A stretch of 64,000 bases of DNA from Thioclava sp. SK-1 (GTDB lineage: Bacteria; Pseudomonadota; Alphaproteobacteria; Rhodobacterales; Rhodobacteraceae), in the NCBI RefSeq assembly GCF_001705665.1, contig NZ_MDHA01000021.1, forward strand, positions 62,001 through 126,000, written 5' to 3'. Below are positions 1 through 8,877 of the stretch, in pieces; the stretch's first letter is position 1, and the number at the start of each line of letters is the position of its first letter. The notes under the pieces are model-generated. The model was not told where the DNA came from, searched no databases, and saw only the letters and a program-made list of their open reading frames with translations. The position numbers were made by a program, and so were the translations under genes.

Positions 1-551
1 GCGATATCCACCGCGCGTTCCACCGCTGCCTTATGGCCCGAGACGACCACCTGACTGGGGTCGTTGTCATTGGCAGCTTGGCAGACCTCGCCTTGTGCAG
101 CCTCGGCGGCGACTTCCATTGCGGTGGCGAAATCCAGCCCCAGCAGTGCGGCCATCGCACCAACACCCACCGGAACCGCCGATTGCATCGCTGCACCGCG
201 CTTGCGCAACAGCCGTGCCGTGTCGCCAAGGCTGATTGCGCCCGCAGCACATAGCGCGGAATATTCACCAAGGCTGTGACCGGCGACAAAGGCCGCATCC
301 GTCACATCAAATCCTTCAGCCTGCAATGCGCGCATCGCAGCAATCGATGTTGCCATCAACGCGGGCTGCGCATTGGCGGTCAAGGTCAGCTGATCGGCCT
401 CCCCTTCCCAAATCAGCGTCGAAAGCGCCTCACCAAGCGCCTCGTCTACCTCATCAAACACGGCCTGTGCCGCAGGATATGCCTGCGCCAGTTCGCGCCC
501 CATACCGATGGATTGCGCGCCTTGTCCGGGAAATACAAATGCTGTGCTCAT
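1..551 (-). CDS. fabD: Malonyl-CoA:ACP transacylase, N-terminal part (cut by window edge)
   Basis: Transfers malonate from CoA to acyl carrier protein, the entry step of type II fatty-acid synthesis in the cytoplasm. The first 183 codons are present, reading leftward from ATG at 551. The PGQGAQ motif (residues 8-13) and the nucleophile elbow GHSLGEYSAL with catalytic Ser93 are both intact. A region resembling the family's conserved asparagine/serine segment follows near the left edge (VVSGHK). The protein continues beyond position 1, so its length and C-terminal catalytic histidine cannot be checked. The next gene, on the opposite strand, starts at 702, so the two share a divergent intergenic region of 150 bases. 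Confidence 0.95.
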   Translation of the reverse strand, partial: MSTAFVFPGQGAQSIGMGRELAQAYPAAQAVFDEVDEALGEALSTLIWEGEADQLTLTANAQPALMATSIAAMRALQAEGFDVTDAAFVAGHSLGEYSALCAAGAISLGDTARLLRKRGAAMQSAVPVGVGAMAALLGLDFATAMEVAAEAAQGEVCQAANDNDPSQVVVSGHKAAVERAVDI

Positions 552-701
552 GCCGTCCTACCTTATGTGCATGTGGTTTCCTTAACGCGCCCACGACTGC
601 GGGGCAAGCACGCACAGAATTTGTGCGTCACCTGCACTGGTGAACAGCTGGGCATTTTGTATCTTGGTCTGCAACGATATTCCAAACGCAAGGCCAGCCC
701 C

Positions 702-1961
702 ATGTTGACCAATACGCAGACCTCTTACGGCAGTATCGCGCGCCTGTTTCACTGGGCCATCGCGCTGCTGATCGTGACCGCCATCGCATTGGCGCTTTAT
801 GCCGAAAGCCTGCCGCGCGATGCGCAAAGCGCGGGCACGCTGCAAACCCTGTTCTCCCTGCATAAGACCATTGGTGTCAGTGTGTTTTTTCTGGCTTTAG
901 CGCGCATCCTTTGGGCGCTGCTAAACCCGCATCCTGCGCCACTGCATCCCGAAAAGCGGCTTGAGACATTCGCCGCCGAAGTGGTGCATTTTGCTCTATA
1001 TGGCGCGATGGTCATCATGCCGCTGTCTGGATGGATTTTACATGCTGCCGAAAGCGGCTTTGCCCCAATCCTGTGGCCCTTTGGACAGTCGCTGCCATTT
1101 GTGCCCAAATCCGAAGCTGTCGCCCATACGGCACAAGCGGTGCATAAGCTGTCTGCCATTGTGATCTATGTCACCGTTGGGCTGCATGTTGCAGGCGCGT
1201 TGAAACACCTGATCATCGACCGCGATAAAACCGTGGCGCGGATGACGCGCGGTGTTTCTGCCGGTCAACCTGGTCCGCGCCATGCCGCACTTGCCCCTGC
1301 GGGCGCCATTGCGATCTGGATCGTGATTGTTCTCGCAGGCCTGCTTTCGGCGGCCCAACCCCATACAGACACCCCCAAGGCCGCAGCCCCCGCGCAACCG
1401 GCCACAGCCCCCGCGCAACAGGCCACAGCCCCTGCCACACCGGCCAAGCCAGCAACCACAACTGCGCCTGCGGCCACCCCAGACACCGCAGGCTGGACGG
1501 TAACACAGGGCAAATTGGGCTTTGATGTGCAGCAGATGGGTGCCCCGGTCAGCGGTACATTGCCCGATTGGTCTGCCGACATAACCTATGACCCTGAAAC
1601 CGGACTGGGTGCGGTGTCTGTGATCATCGATACCACCACCTTGACATTGGGATCGGTGACAGATCAGGCCAAAGGACCAGAGTTCTTCCAGACCGAAACC
1701 TATCCCCAAGCCATTTTGACAGCCGATATCTCGCGCGAAGGGGACGGGCCGCAACATATTGCACGCGGCACATTAGAACTGGCAGGCGTGAGCGCACCGG
1801 TCGTATTGACCTTCACATTGACGATTGAAGGCAATACGGCCCAGATGCAAGGCACCGCACAACTGGACCGCCGTGATTGGGATATGGGCACAGGCTATAG
1901 TGACGAAACCACCGTTGGCTTCCCCGTTACCGTCACAGTAGATCTGACTGCCACGCGCTGA
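702..1961 (+). CDS. Cytochrome b561 fused to a periplasmic YceI domain
   Basis: 419 residues. Residues 10-175 form a four-helix cytochrome b561 membrane domain, with candidate haem histidines at 17 (RLFHW), 54 (LHK), 148 (VHK) and 162 (LH). A fifth hydrophobic stretch lies near 203-216. An Ala/Pro/Thr linker (about 222-263) partly built from a 21-bp tandem repeat leads to a YceI lipocalin-like domain (about 265-419). By family knowledge b561 proteins pass electrons between quinol and periplasmic partners, and YceI domains bind polyisoprenoid quinones, so a membrane electron-transfer role with bound quinone is inferred. I chose ATG 702 because it begins the b561 fold; the reading frame is open much further upstream, but that part is not protein-like. 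A separate YceI protein is encoded at 19291. Confidence 0.88.
   Translation: MLTNTQTSYGSIARLFHWAIALLIVTAIALALYAESLPRDAQSAGTLQTLFSLHKTIGVSVFFLALARILWALLNPHPAPLHPEKRLETFAAEVVHFALYGAMVIMPLSGWILHAAESGFAPILWPFGQSLPFVPKSEAVAHTAQAVHKLSAIVIYVTVGLHVAGALKHLIIDRDKTVARMTRGVSAGQPGPRHAALAPAGAIAIWIVIVLAGLLSAAQPHTDTPKAAAPAQPATAPAQQATAPATPAKPATTTAPAATPDTAGWTVTQGKLGFDVQQMGAPVSGTLPDWSADITYDPETGLGAVSVIIDTTTLTLGSVTDQAKGPEFFQTETYPQAILTADISREGDGPQHIARGTLELAGVSAPVVLTFTLTIEGNTAQMQGTAQLDRRDWDMGTGYSDETTVGFPVTVTVDLTATR
1384..1425 (+). repeat. Two 21-bp tandem repeats coding the b561-YceI linker
   Basis: Two near-identical 21-bp units (1384-1404 and 1405-1425) differ at one base, and a partial third unit follows. They encode an Ala/Pro/Gln-rich flexible linker between the membrane and YceI domains. 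Being in-frame (7 codons), copy changes would alter linker length only. Confidence 0.8.
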
Positions 1962-1974
1962 TCTCTCTCGTCCC

Positions 1975-2005
1975 CGCCTGCGGCCCAAACCACCGGCCGC
2001 AGGCG
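1975..2005 (+). terminator. Hairpin after the b561-YceI gene
   Basis: An 11-bp perfect GC-rich stem (1975-1985 with 1995-2005) and a 9-nt loop, starting 13 bases after the stop codon. No T-run follows, so it may act with Rho or only stabilise the transcript end. Confidence 0.5.
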
Positions 2006-2146
2006 ACAGGTGCCCGAATACAGATCCGCGCCTTGCGCCCAAAGCTGCCGATATCCGCACCGCATCAACGAACGGAAAAAAATTATAAAATTTCCCAAAA
2101 TGGGGCTTGCCACCGCCAAGCTGCCACGTTAAATCCCCCTCAACTG

Positions 2147-2230
2147 GCCCGAGTGGCGGAATGGTAGACGCAGCGGATTCAAAATCCGCCGACGCAAGTC
2201 GTGCGAGTTCGAGTCTCGCCTTGGGCACCA
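2147..2230 (+). tRNA. tRNA-Leu (anticodon CAA)
   Basis: 84 nt including an encoded CCA. The acceptor stem pairs 2147-2153 with 2220-2226 (one G-T pair); discriminator A precedes CCA. The anticodon stem pairs GCGGA with TCCGC around loop TTCAAAA, giving anticodon CAA, which reads TTG codons. A variable arm and a TTCGAGTC T-loop are present. An AT-rich TTATAAAATTT stretch at 2083-2093 may be part of its promoter. Confidence 0.95.
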
Positions 2231-2231
2231 G

Positions 2232-2275
2232 TTATAAAATTCAGACCCGCACATATGATCGGGTAAATTTTATAA
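2232..2275 (+). terminator. Long hairpin directly after tRNA-Leu
   Basis: Perfect 10-bp arms (2232-2241 with 2266-2275) enclose a second 5-bp helix ACCCG/CGGGT (2245-2249 with 2260-2264). It begins 2 bases after the tRNA CCA end and is followed by an A-rich run, so it is more likely a processing or termination structure than a classical T-tract terminator. The rest of the gap up to 2495 holds nothing else I recognise. Confidence 0.5.
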
Positions 2276-2495
2276 AAACATCCCCCCAAAAAACCTACCA
2301 TTTCCATTTCGCGCCCGGCGCAGCGGATGAGTGTCACTCCCATTCCCGTCTAAGCGGTGCAATTGCAGGCAGGCCGCCTGCGCCCCCCACCATCCTACCG
2401 ATAATTAAACTTTGACCGGCCAGCGGCGCTTGACCTTGCGTGCACAACGGGCGATTCAAGGGGTTAACAACGGTGAAGACCCGAAAGGCCCCACA

Positions 2496-3074
2496 ATGAT
2501 CCGAAGACTGTATGACTGGACGATGGGGCTGGCAGAGCATCCCCGCGCGATGTGGGCCTTGGCGATCGTGGCCTTTGTCGAAAGCTCGGTCTTTCCGATC
2601 CCACCCGATGTTTTGATGATTCCGATGATCATCGCCATGCCCAGCCGCGCGTTTTATATTGCGTTTGTGGCGACGGTGGCGTCGGTTCTGGGCGGGCTGT
2701 TTGGCTATTACATCGGCTATGGGCTGATGGATGCCGTGGGCATGCCGGTGCTGGAATTCTATGGCAAAGCCGAGAAATTCGACGCACTATCCGCGCAGTT
2801 CAACGCCTATGGCGCATGGGCGGTCCTGATCGCGGGTGTTACGCCCTTCCCGTTCAAAGTCATCACGATTTTTTCAGGCGCAACAGGCTTGTCCCTGCCG
2901 ATCTTTATCGGCGTTTCTATCCTGGCCCGCGCGTTGCGATTCTTTCTTGTGGCCGGGCTGTTGTGGAAATTCGGCCCACCGATCCGTGATTTCATCGAAA
3001 AACGGCTTGGGCTGGTGTTTACAGTGTTTGTGGTGCTGCTGATCGGCGGCTTATATGCGGTGAAGTTTTTATGA
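2496..3074 (+). CDS. DedA/VTT-family inner-membrane protein (YqaA-like)
   Basis: 192 residues with about five hydrophobic segments. The motif GVTPFPFKVITIFSGATG (about residues 114-131) resembles the conserved re-entrant region of SNARE-associated Golgi / VTT-domain proteins, and ESSVFPIPPDV near residue 25 is typical of the YqaA branch. Family members are linked to lipid scrambling or transport across the membrane and to proton-motive-force homeostasis; the substrate here is not shown by sequence. The ATG at 2496 was chosen because the family's N-terminal helix starts there. Its TGA overlaps the ATG of dsbB (ATGA at 3071-3074), so the two are translationally coupled. Confidence 0.85.
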   Translation: MIRRLYDWTMGLAEHPRAMWALAIVAFVESSVFPIPPDVLMIPMIIAMPSRAFYIAFVATVASVLGGLFGYYIGYGLMDAVGMPVLEFYGKAEKFDALSAQFNAYGAWAVLIAGVTPFPFKVITIFSGATGLSLPIFIGVSILARALRFFLVAGLLWKFGPPIRDFIEKRLGLVFTVFVVLLIGGLYAVKFL

Positions 3075-3559
3075 CCTTGATGTCCCCCCTTAGAAAGATG
3101 CCTTCACAACGTCTGGTGCTGCTGGCAGCGGGGGGGTCCGCTGCGCTTCTGGCGGCGGCGCTGATCTTTCAAGCGCTTGGCTATGCGCCATGCCATTTGT
3201 GCCTGTTGCAGCGCTGGCCCCATGTGGCGGCGGTCGCTATTGGCCTGGTGATCTGGGGATTGCGCCTGCCGATGGTGACGGCGCTGCTTGGCGCGGCTGC
3301 CACGGCCACCACGGCGGTGCTGGGCCTGTATCATTCCTTGGTAGAGCGCCACCTGATCGAAGGGCCAAGCACCTGCACATCGGGCGGCATTGGCCAGCAA
3401 TCGGTTGACGACCTGATGGCACAGATCCAGGGCGCGCCCCTGGTGCAATGCGATGCGATTTCATGGCAGATGCTGGGGCTGACGATGGCCAATCTGAACG
3501 CGATCTTCTCTATTGGTCTGTGCGGGCTGTGGATCACAGCCTGGCTGCGCGCTCGCTGA
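3071..3559 (+). CDS. dsbB: Disulfide bond formation protein B
   Basis: 162 residues with four hydrophobic segments. DsbB reoxidises periplasmic DsbA and hands the electrons to membrane quinone. The first cysteine pair is the CHLC motif (Cys41, Cys44) in the first periplasmic loop. The second pair is Cys102 and Cys127, in the second loop, as needed for electron relay. QRWPH (47-51) matches the quinone-interacting segment after CxxC. It overlaps the DedA-like gene by four bases, suggesting a joint role in envelope or redox upkeep. No dsbA lies in the window. Confidence 0.93.
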   Translation: MTLMSPLRKMPSQRLVLLAAGGSAALLAAALIFQALGYAPCHLCLLQRWPHVAAVAIGLVIWGLRLPMVTALLGAAATATTAVLGLYHSLVERHLIEGPSTCTSGGIGQQSVDDLMAQIQGAPLVQCDAISWQMLGLTMANLNAIFSIGLCGLWITAWLRAR

Positions 3560-3588
3560 CACCCAGCTGCCGCAAGGGAAACCATGCA

Positions 3589-3624
3589 CAGCCCCGGCTG
3601 ACATCCGCGTGTCAGCCGGGGCTG
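3589..3624 (+). terminator. Strong 15-bp hairpin after dsbB
   Basis: Perfect 15-bp stem (3589-3603 with 3610-3624) with a 6-nt loop, 29 bases after the dsbB stop. There is no following T-run; the structure is strong enough to mark the transcript end. Confidence 0.6.
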
Positions 3625-3733
3625 CGGCAGATTTAGGCAAGTTCATCACGAAACCGTCGCCTTGACGATTGCGCGCAAGGCCTTGCATGCGCTATAAGAC
3701 ACAACAACAAAATCTAGAAGAAACGAGGCGCGC

Positions 3734-6517
3734 GTGACCGATATTCCCGACATGCCGGACACCGAAGACGAGGGCCCAAAACGCCCCGTATATGACGGCC
3801 CATCCGTTTCCATCGTATCCGAGATGAAGACGGCCTATCTTGATTACGCGATGAGCGTGATCGTCAGCCGTGCGATCCCGGATCTGCGCGATGGGTTGAA
3901 GCCGGTGCACCGACGCATTCTGTATGCGATGCATGAAACCGGCAACACGCATGACAAATCCTACCGTAAATCGGCGCGACCGGTTGGTGATGTCATGGGT
4001 AAGTATCACCCGCATGGCGATGCTGCGATCTATGACGCATTGGTGCGGATGGCGCAGCCCTTTTCCATGTCTTTGCCCTTACTGGACGGTCAGGGCAACT
4101 TCGGGTCGATGGATGGCGATAGCGCGGCTGCGATGCGTTATACCGAAGTTCGGATGGACAAGCCCGCCTCTGCCCTGCTGGCCGACATCGAAAAAGATAC
4201 GGTCAATTTTCAGGACAACTATGACGGCAAAGACCGCGAGCCAGAGGTTCTGCCGGCACGTTTCCCGAATATGCTGGTCAATGGTGCAGGCGGTATTGCC
4301 GTCGGTATGGCGACCAATATTCCGCCCCATAACCTTGGCGAAGTGATTGATGCCACATTGGCGCTGATTGCCAATCCGGATATGTCAACCGAAGCGATCA
4401 TGCAGATTATTCCTGCCCCGGATTTCCCAACCGGCGCACAGATCCTTGGGCGTGCCGGCGCGCGCAAAGCCTATCTTGAGGGGCGCGGTTCGGTCATCAT
4501 TCGGGCGAAGACCCGGATCGAAGAAATTCGCAAAGATCGCTTTGCGATCATCGTCGATGACATCCCCTATCAGGTCAACAAAGCGTCGATGATCGAGAAG
4601 ATCGCCGATCTTGTGCGTGAAAAAAAGCTGGAAGGCATTTCCAATATCGCAGACGAATCCGACCGTATTGGTGTGCGCGTCGTGATCGAACTGAAACGCG
4701 ATGCCACACCCGATGTTGTGCTTAATCAGCTGTATCGCTTTACGCCGTTGCAAACCTCATTCGGGTGCAACATGCTGGCGCTGAATGGCGGCAAACCAGA
4801 GCAGTTGGCGCTGCGCGATTTCTTGACGCATTTCATCACCTTCCGCGAAGAAGTTGTGGCACGGCGCACGGCATTTGAACTGCGCAAAGCACGCGAGCGC
4901 AGCCACATCCTGTGTGGTTTGGCAGTGGCTGTGACCAATGTGGATGAGGTGGTTGCCACCATCCGGTCTTCGGCGGATGCGGCAGAGGCGCGCGAACGTC
5001 TGATGACGCGGCGCTGGCCGGCCCATAGCATCTTGGAATATCTGAAGTTGATCGATGACCCGCTGTATCCGGTCAATGAAGATGGCACATATAACCTGTC
5101 GGAAACACAGGCCCGTGCGATCTTGGAGCTGCGCTTGCAGCGCCTGACCCAGATCGGCGTCAAAGAAGTCACGGATGAGCTGGCAACCCTGGCCGAGAAG
5201 ATCAAGGATTACCTTGCCATCCTTGCATCACGCGAACGGATCATGGCGATCATCTCTGATGAGCTGCGCGAAGTGCGCGAACAATTCGCTGTTCCGCGCC
5301 GGACCGAAATCATCGATTGGGTCGGGTCGATGGAAGACGAAGACCTGATAGAACGCGAAGATATGGTCGTCACTGTGACGCAGGGTGGCTATATAAAACG
5401 CACCCCGCTGGTCGATTTCCGCTCGCAAAAGCGCGGCGGCAAGGGCCTGTCGGGCGGCGGCTTGAAAGAAGACGATGCGGTCACCACCCTTTTCGTGGCC
5501 AACACCCACACGCAGCTGTTGTTCTTCACGACCGAAGGCATGGTCTATAAGATGAAGACGTGGCAATTGCCGCAAGGCTCGCGCCAGTCCAAGGGCAAGG
5601 CCATCGTCAATATTCTGCCCATTCCGCAGGGCGTATCCATCGCGGCGATCATGCCCGTGGACCGTGACGAAGATGACTGGGATTCGCTGCAAATCGTCTT
5701 CGCGACCAGCGCTGGCACCGTGCGCCGCAACCGGCTGTCCGATTTCACCAATGTGATGCGCAACGGTAAGATCGCGATGAAATTTGAAGGCGACACCGAA
5801 GGCGTTCGTCTGATCAATGCACGGATCTGCTCGGAAGATGACGATGTGATGCTGGTCACGGCCAAGGGGCGTGCGATCCGCTTCCCGGTGCCAGAGGTCC
5901 GGGTCTTCAACTCTCGTGCGTCTGTGGGCGTGCGCGGTGTGAAATTGCAAGGCGATGATACCATCGTCTCTATGTCGATCATCCGCCACTTTGAGGCCAC
6001 GTCAGAAGAACGCACGGCCTATCTGAAACAGCGCCGACTGATGGCGGGTGTGACCGAAGAAGACGAAACGGATGAGGATGAGGACGCGGTGGATGGTGGC
6101 CAATTGTCACCTGAGCGCTATGCAGAAATGTCCGCCGCCGAAGATCTGATTTTGACGATCACCGCCAAGGGGATCGGCAAAATTTCTTCCTCGCATGATT
6201 ATCCGGTGCGCGGGCGCGGCGGTATGGGCGTCACCGCCTTCGAGAAAAAAATGCGCGGCGGCGATCTGGTGGCCTCATTCCCGGTTGATGGGTCCGATCA
6301 GATCATGCTTGCGACCTCTACCGGACAATCCATCCGCTGCCCTATTGAAGGGATCTCGTTCCGTTCACGCGCGGCAGGAGGTGTCAAAGTCTTCAACACC
6401 GCCAAAGACGAGATTGTCGTATCTGTCGCCCGAATTGCCGATCAAGGCGATGATGAACCATTAGAGACCCTGCCAGACGCAGATCCGTCCGAGCCACCGC
6501 CAGCGGATCAAAGCTGA
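3734..6517 (+). CDS. gyrA: DNA gyrase subunit A
   Basis: 927 residues. GyrA breaks and rejoins DNA while the gyrase tetramer introduces negative supercoils. The winged-helix region runs from about residue 35; catalytic Tyr136 sits in AMRYTEVRM. The quinolone-determining region reads GDAAIYD (95-101), with Ala97 at the E. coli Ser83 position and Asp101 at Asp87. The GyrA box QKRGGKG (about residue 565) opens the C-terminal DNA-wrapping domain, which carries an acidic insertion ([11 protein letters not shown], about 775). The start is GTG at 3734, preceded by GAGG with good spacing. A possible promoter -10 (TATAAG, 3693-3698) lies just upstream; its -35 is unclear. The gene appears monocistronic. 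Confidence 0.97.
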   Translation: MTDIPDMPDTEDEGPKRPVYDGPSVSIVSEMKTAYLDYAMSVIVSRAIPDLRDGLKPVHRRILYAMHETGNTHDKSYRKSARPVGDVMGKYHPHGDAAIYDALVRMAQPFSMSLPLLDGQGNFGSMDGDSAAAMRYTEVRMDKPASALLADIEKDTVNFQDNYDGKDREPEVLPARFPNMLVNGAGGIAVGMATNIPPHNLGEVIDATLALIANPDMSTEAIMQIIPAPDFPTGAQILGRAGARKAYLEGRGSVIIRAKTRIEEIRKDRFAIIVDDIPYQVNKASMIEKIADLVREKKLEGISNIADESDRIGVRVVIELKRDATPDVVLNQLYRFTPLQTSFGCNMLALNGGKPEQLALRDFLTHFITFREEVVARRTAFELRKARERSHILCGLAVAVTNVDEVVATIRSSADAAEARERLMTRRWPAHSILEYLKLIDDPLYPVNEDGTYNLSETQARAILELRLQRLTQIGVKEVTDELATLAEKIKDYLAILASRERIMAIISDELREVREQFAVPRRTEIIDWVGSMEDEDLIEREDMVVTVTQGGYIKRTPLVDFRSQKRGGKGLSGGGLKEDDAVTTLFVANTHTQLLFFTTEGMVYKMKTWQLPQGSRQSKGKAIVNILPIPQGVSIAAIMPVDRDEDDWDSLQIVFATSAGTVRRNRLSDFTNVMRNGKIAMKFEGDTEGVRLINARICSEDDDVMLVTAKGRAIRFPVPEVRVFNSRASVGVRGVKLQGDDTIVSMSIIRHFEATSEERTAYLKQRRLMAGVTEEDETDEDEDAVDGGQLSPERYAEMSAAEDLILTITAKGIGKISSSHDYPVRGRGGMGVTAFEKKMRGGDLVASFPVDGSDQIMLATSTGQSIRCPIEGISFRSRAAGGVKVFNTAKDEIVVSVARIADQGDDEPLETLPDADPSEPPPADQS

Positions 6518-6532
6518 GGCGAGCAAAAATTT

Positions 6533-6570
6533 ACAAGGGCGGCCGTTCATTTGGCCGCCCTTGTCTTTAT
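6533..6570 (+). terminator. Intrinsic terminator of gyrA
   Basis: Perfect 12-bp stem (6533-6544 with 6553-6564), 8-nt loop, then CTTTAT, 16 bases after the gyrA stop. Confidence 0.85.
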
Positions 6571-6722
6571 ATCACAGGATATGTGGCGCAAAATCCAATA
6601 TATCCAATAATTTAACGTCAAGACACAGATGCAAGTAATTCTGTTATCTGGTGAACAGATCGCCCCGCTATGCCAATACTGTGGACCAGACTACTCATGC
6701 TCTCACATAAAGACACATATAT

Positions 6723-7454
6723 ATGAGGCATGTTTTGAAACATATTCTTATCGCGGCAACTGCTCTTTTCTCCCCATTGGCCGCGCAGGCACTTGAAACC
6801 ACAGGTGCCAATCTGGACCTGAGCTATGGCGCCTTTACCGAAGAAACCGACGTGTCGAAGCTGACGCTGAAAGGCTCCGCCGAGGTGGGCTTTGCGCCAC
6901 AATTTGCAGTGCAGGCGGATATCGCGACCAACGCTTTTGGATTTACCGATATTGATGGCCAGAATTACGCGTTGCACGCGATCTTTCACGCATCCGAAGA
7001 CGTGTCACTGGGCGGTTTTGTCGGACGCGAAGATGTCGAAAGCGACGATTGGACCTATGCTGGGTTGGAAATCGGTCAGGACTTCGGCCGGTTCAATTAC
7101 GAAGCCAATTTCACCAACGGTGATTCAGACGGGATCGAAGTGAACAATATCGGTATCCGCGGAGGCTATGCGATCAATGGATTTACGCGGATCGGTGCAC
7201 GGCTTGATCATGTCGATGTGGATTTTGATGCAAATGGCGTCAACTTTGACCTTGGCGATGCAACCCGCTTTGGTCTGACCGCCGAATATACACCCACCCA
7301 GGGGCTGATGACCTATGGCGAGCTGGGCACATTGGATATTGATGGTCTTGGGTCGGAAACCTATGTGAAAATCGGTGCGCGCGTGACTTTCGGCGCATTG
7401 CGCGGCGCAACATTTGAACAACGCGGCCTGCAGGATCTGTTCCCCGGTCTGTAA
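6723..7454 (+). CDS. Secreted beta-rich outer-membrane-like protein (paralogue 1)
   Basis: 243 residues. The N-terminal signal peptide ends near AQALE (residue about 24). The rest is rich in alternating aromatic/polar and glycine residues, with repeated YG, DxxGF and LDxxxVD patterns, as in small outer-membrane barrels or porin-like proteins. The C-terminus ends in FEQRGLQDLFPGL, closely matching the ending of the next gene (FNRRGLAEFLPGL), and both begin their mature part with TGA(N/S)LD. No catalytic motif is visible and I do not recognise a named family. ATG 6723 gives a complete signal peptide, though its Shine-Dalgarno is weak. Confidence 0.7.
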   Translation: MRHVLKHILIAATALFSPLAAQALETTGANLDLSYGAFTEETDVSKLTLKGSAEVGFAPQFAVQADIATNAFGFTDIDGQNYALHAIFHASEDVSLGGFVGREDVESDDWTYAGLEIGQDFGRFNYEANFTNGDSDGIEVNNIGIRGGYAINGFTRIGARLDHVDVDFDANGVNFDLGDATRFGLTAEYTPTQGLMTYGELGTLDIDGLGSETYVKIGARVTFGALRGATFEQRGLQDLFPGL

Positions 7455-7479
7455 ACCCCTTGTCATGTAAAAGACGACA

Positions 7480-7508
7480 GGCCGCTGACATTTGTCGGCG
7501 GCCTTTTG
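7480..7508 (+). terminator. Intrinsic terminator between the two envelope paralogues
   Basis: 12-bp stem (7480-7491 with 7494-7505, one wobble pair) followed by TTTT, 25 bases after the stop of the first paralogue. The two genes are therefore likely separate transcripts. Confidence 0.75.
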
Positions 7509-7632
7509 CATGCGCAATGCGCCAAATCAAGCCGATGTGAGGATTGTGGCCAAACGGCGCATTGTATCGGCGCGACAGCCGGAATATCATTGCGTCAAAA
7601 CAACACGAAGATTGATCTTCATTGAGGCAAAA

Positions 7633-8340
7633 ATGAGCAAAATCGCAATTCTGGCCAGCCTTTCGGCTTTGGCCCTGTCCACCCCTGTTCTGGCGGCTGA
7701 TGTCACCGGCGCATCGCTGGATTTCTCACATTACAATTTCGCTGACGCCGATGCGCGCGATTCCGGACGCAGCACGCTTGGCGGGCAAATGGTGATCGGC
7801 TTCACGCCGCAATTCTCGGTTCAAGGGGACGCCGGTATCCGGCATTTCCGCGACGGCGATTGGAATGATGCAAGCTGGGGCCTGCATGCCATTTACAACG
7901 CTTATGATATGGCAACTGTAGGTGTGTTTGCCGGCTATGAAGAGGTTGACGGACGCGAGGTAGATTCCATCGGTCTGGAATATGGCACCTCCTATAATGG
8001 CGCCGACATTCAGGCAGCCTGGACCAATTACGACGGCCATGATGGGCTGATTGACGGCAATATCTATAATGTCAGCGCCTCAATGCCGCTGAACTCCGAG
8101 CTGTCAGTGGGCGGCCGTGCCGATTTCTTGGATCTGAACGGTGGGCGCAACAGCCGCCGGATTGGTGCGACCGGCACCTATTCCTTGGCCGGTGGCTATG
8201 ACTTGAACGGTGAACTGGGCTTGATTGATGACAATGGCGATGATGCTGAACCCTATATCGGGCTGGGTGTGTCGACCAAATTTGGCAATGGCGCGACCTT
8301 CAACCGTCGCGGTCTGGCAGAGTTCCTGCCCGGTCTGTAA
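7633..8340 (+). CDS. Secreted beta-rich outer-membrane-like protein (paralogue 2)
   Basis: 235 residues. A clear signal peptide ends at VLAA (about residue 20), and the mature start is DVTGASLDFS. Shared features with the upstream paralogue include TxxGxxxxGFTPQF(A/S)VQ near residue 55, a LHAI(F/Y) segment, and the C-terminal RGL-LPGL ending. The repeated glycine/aromatic pattern suggests a small barrel. It is preceded by GAGG six bases before ATG 7633. A 6-bp inverted repeat (7607-7620) lies just upstream of the ribosome site. It is probably a tandem duplicate that has since diverged in its middle part; function is unknown. Confidence 0.7.
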   Translation: MSKIAILASLSALALSTPVLAADVTGASLDFSHYNFADADARDSGRSTLGGQMVIGFTPQFSVQGDAGIRHFRDGDWNDASWGLHAIYNAYDMATVGVFAGYEEVDGREVDSIGLEYGTSYNGADIQAAWTNYDGHDGLIDGNIYNVSASMPLNSELSVGGRADFLDLNGGRNSRRIGATGTYSLAGGYDLNGELGLIDDNGDDAEPYIGLGVSTKFGNGATFNRRGLAEFLPGL

Positions 8341-8409
8341 TTGACGCCACCGTGGCCGGGACCTGTCGTGCCCGCACCATAAGCTGATGGCAGATGTTTT
8401 GATGATGAT

Positions 8410-8440
8410 ACCGCCGCCCTTACACGGGGCGGCGGTTTTA
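8410..8440 (+). terminator. Intrinsic terminator after paralogue 2
   Basis: 10-bp GC-rich stem (8410-8419 with 8427-8436), 7-nt loop, followed by TTTAATTT. Confidence 0.8.
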
Positions 8441-8498
8441 ATTTGGTGGTAAACTTTTTTGTGCTTCCTTGTCGTGACGCTTAGGGAGGCCGCGCACC

Positions 8499-8849
8499 AT
8501 GAACCTGTATCACTGTATGATAGAGCTGAAATCAGATGCCAAAGCACTGGCTTTCGCGGCGGCTGTGGAACAGTGGATTGCGCCGTTTCAGGCTGCGGGA
8601 CATATTATGTCCTGGCGCTTGATGCGGCGCAAACTGCGGCTAGGCTCTCAGGGGCATGCGGATTTTCTGCTAGAGATCGAGGTGCAGGATATGGCGATGC
8701 TGGAGGCCGCGTTTCATGCCGCAGGACAGGCCGATGACGCCCATGCACGCCAATACCAAATCATGCATGGAATGATCGCGACGATTGAAACGGGCCTGTA
8801 TCGCGACTTCCCCGACCCCGAACGCCGGGAACGTATCGCGCTGATCTAA
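8499..8849 (+). CDS. Small conserved-looking protein, function unknown
   Basis: 116 residues, no signal peptide and no membrane segment. GGGAGG sits nine bases before ATG 8499. The fold looks alpha/beta: an initial MNLYHCMIEL strand, an amphipathic helix (KALAFAAAVEQWIAPF), a basic segment (SWRLMRRKLRLG), then a strand-like HADFLLEIEV. The length and pattern suggest a dimeric ferredoxin-like barrel, but this is a guess from pattern only. I think similar proteins occur in other Rhodobacterales, but this is from memory and unverified. It is followed by an unusually structured non-coding gap and then trmFO. Confidence 0.7.
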   Translation: MNLYHCMIELKSDAKALAFAAAVEQWIAPFQAAGHIMSWRLMRRKLRLGSQGHADFLLEIEVQDMAMLEAAFHAAGQADDAHARQYQIMHGMIATIETGLYRDFPDPERRERIALI

Positions 8850-8877
8850 GGGGGCAAAGCCGCACCACAGGCGCGCG

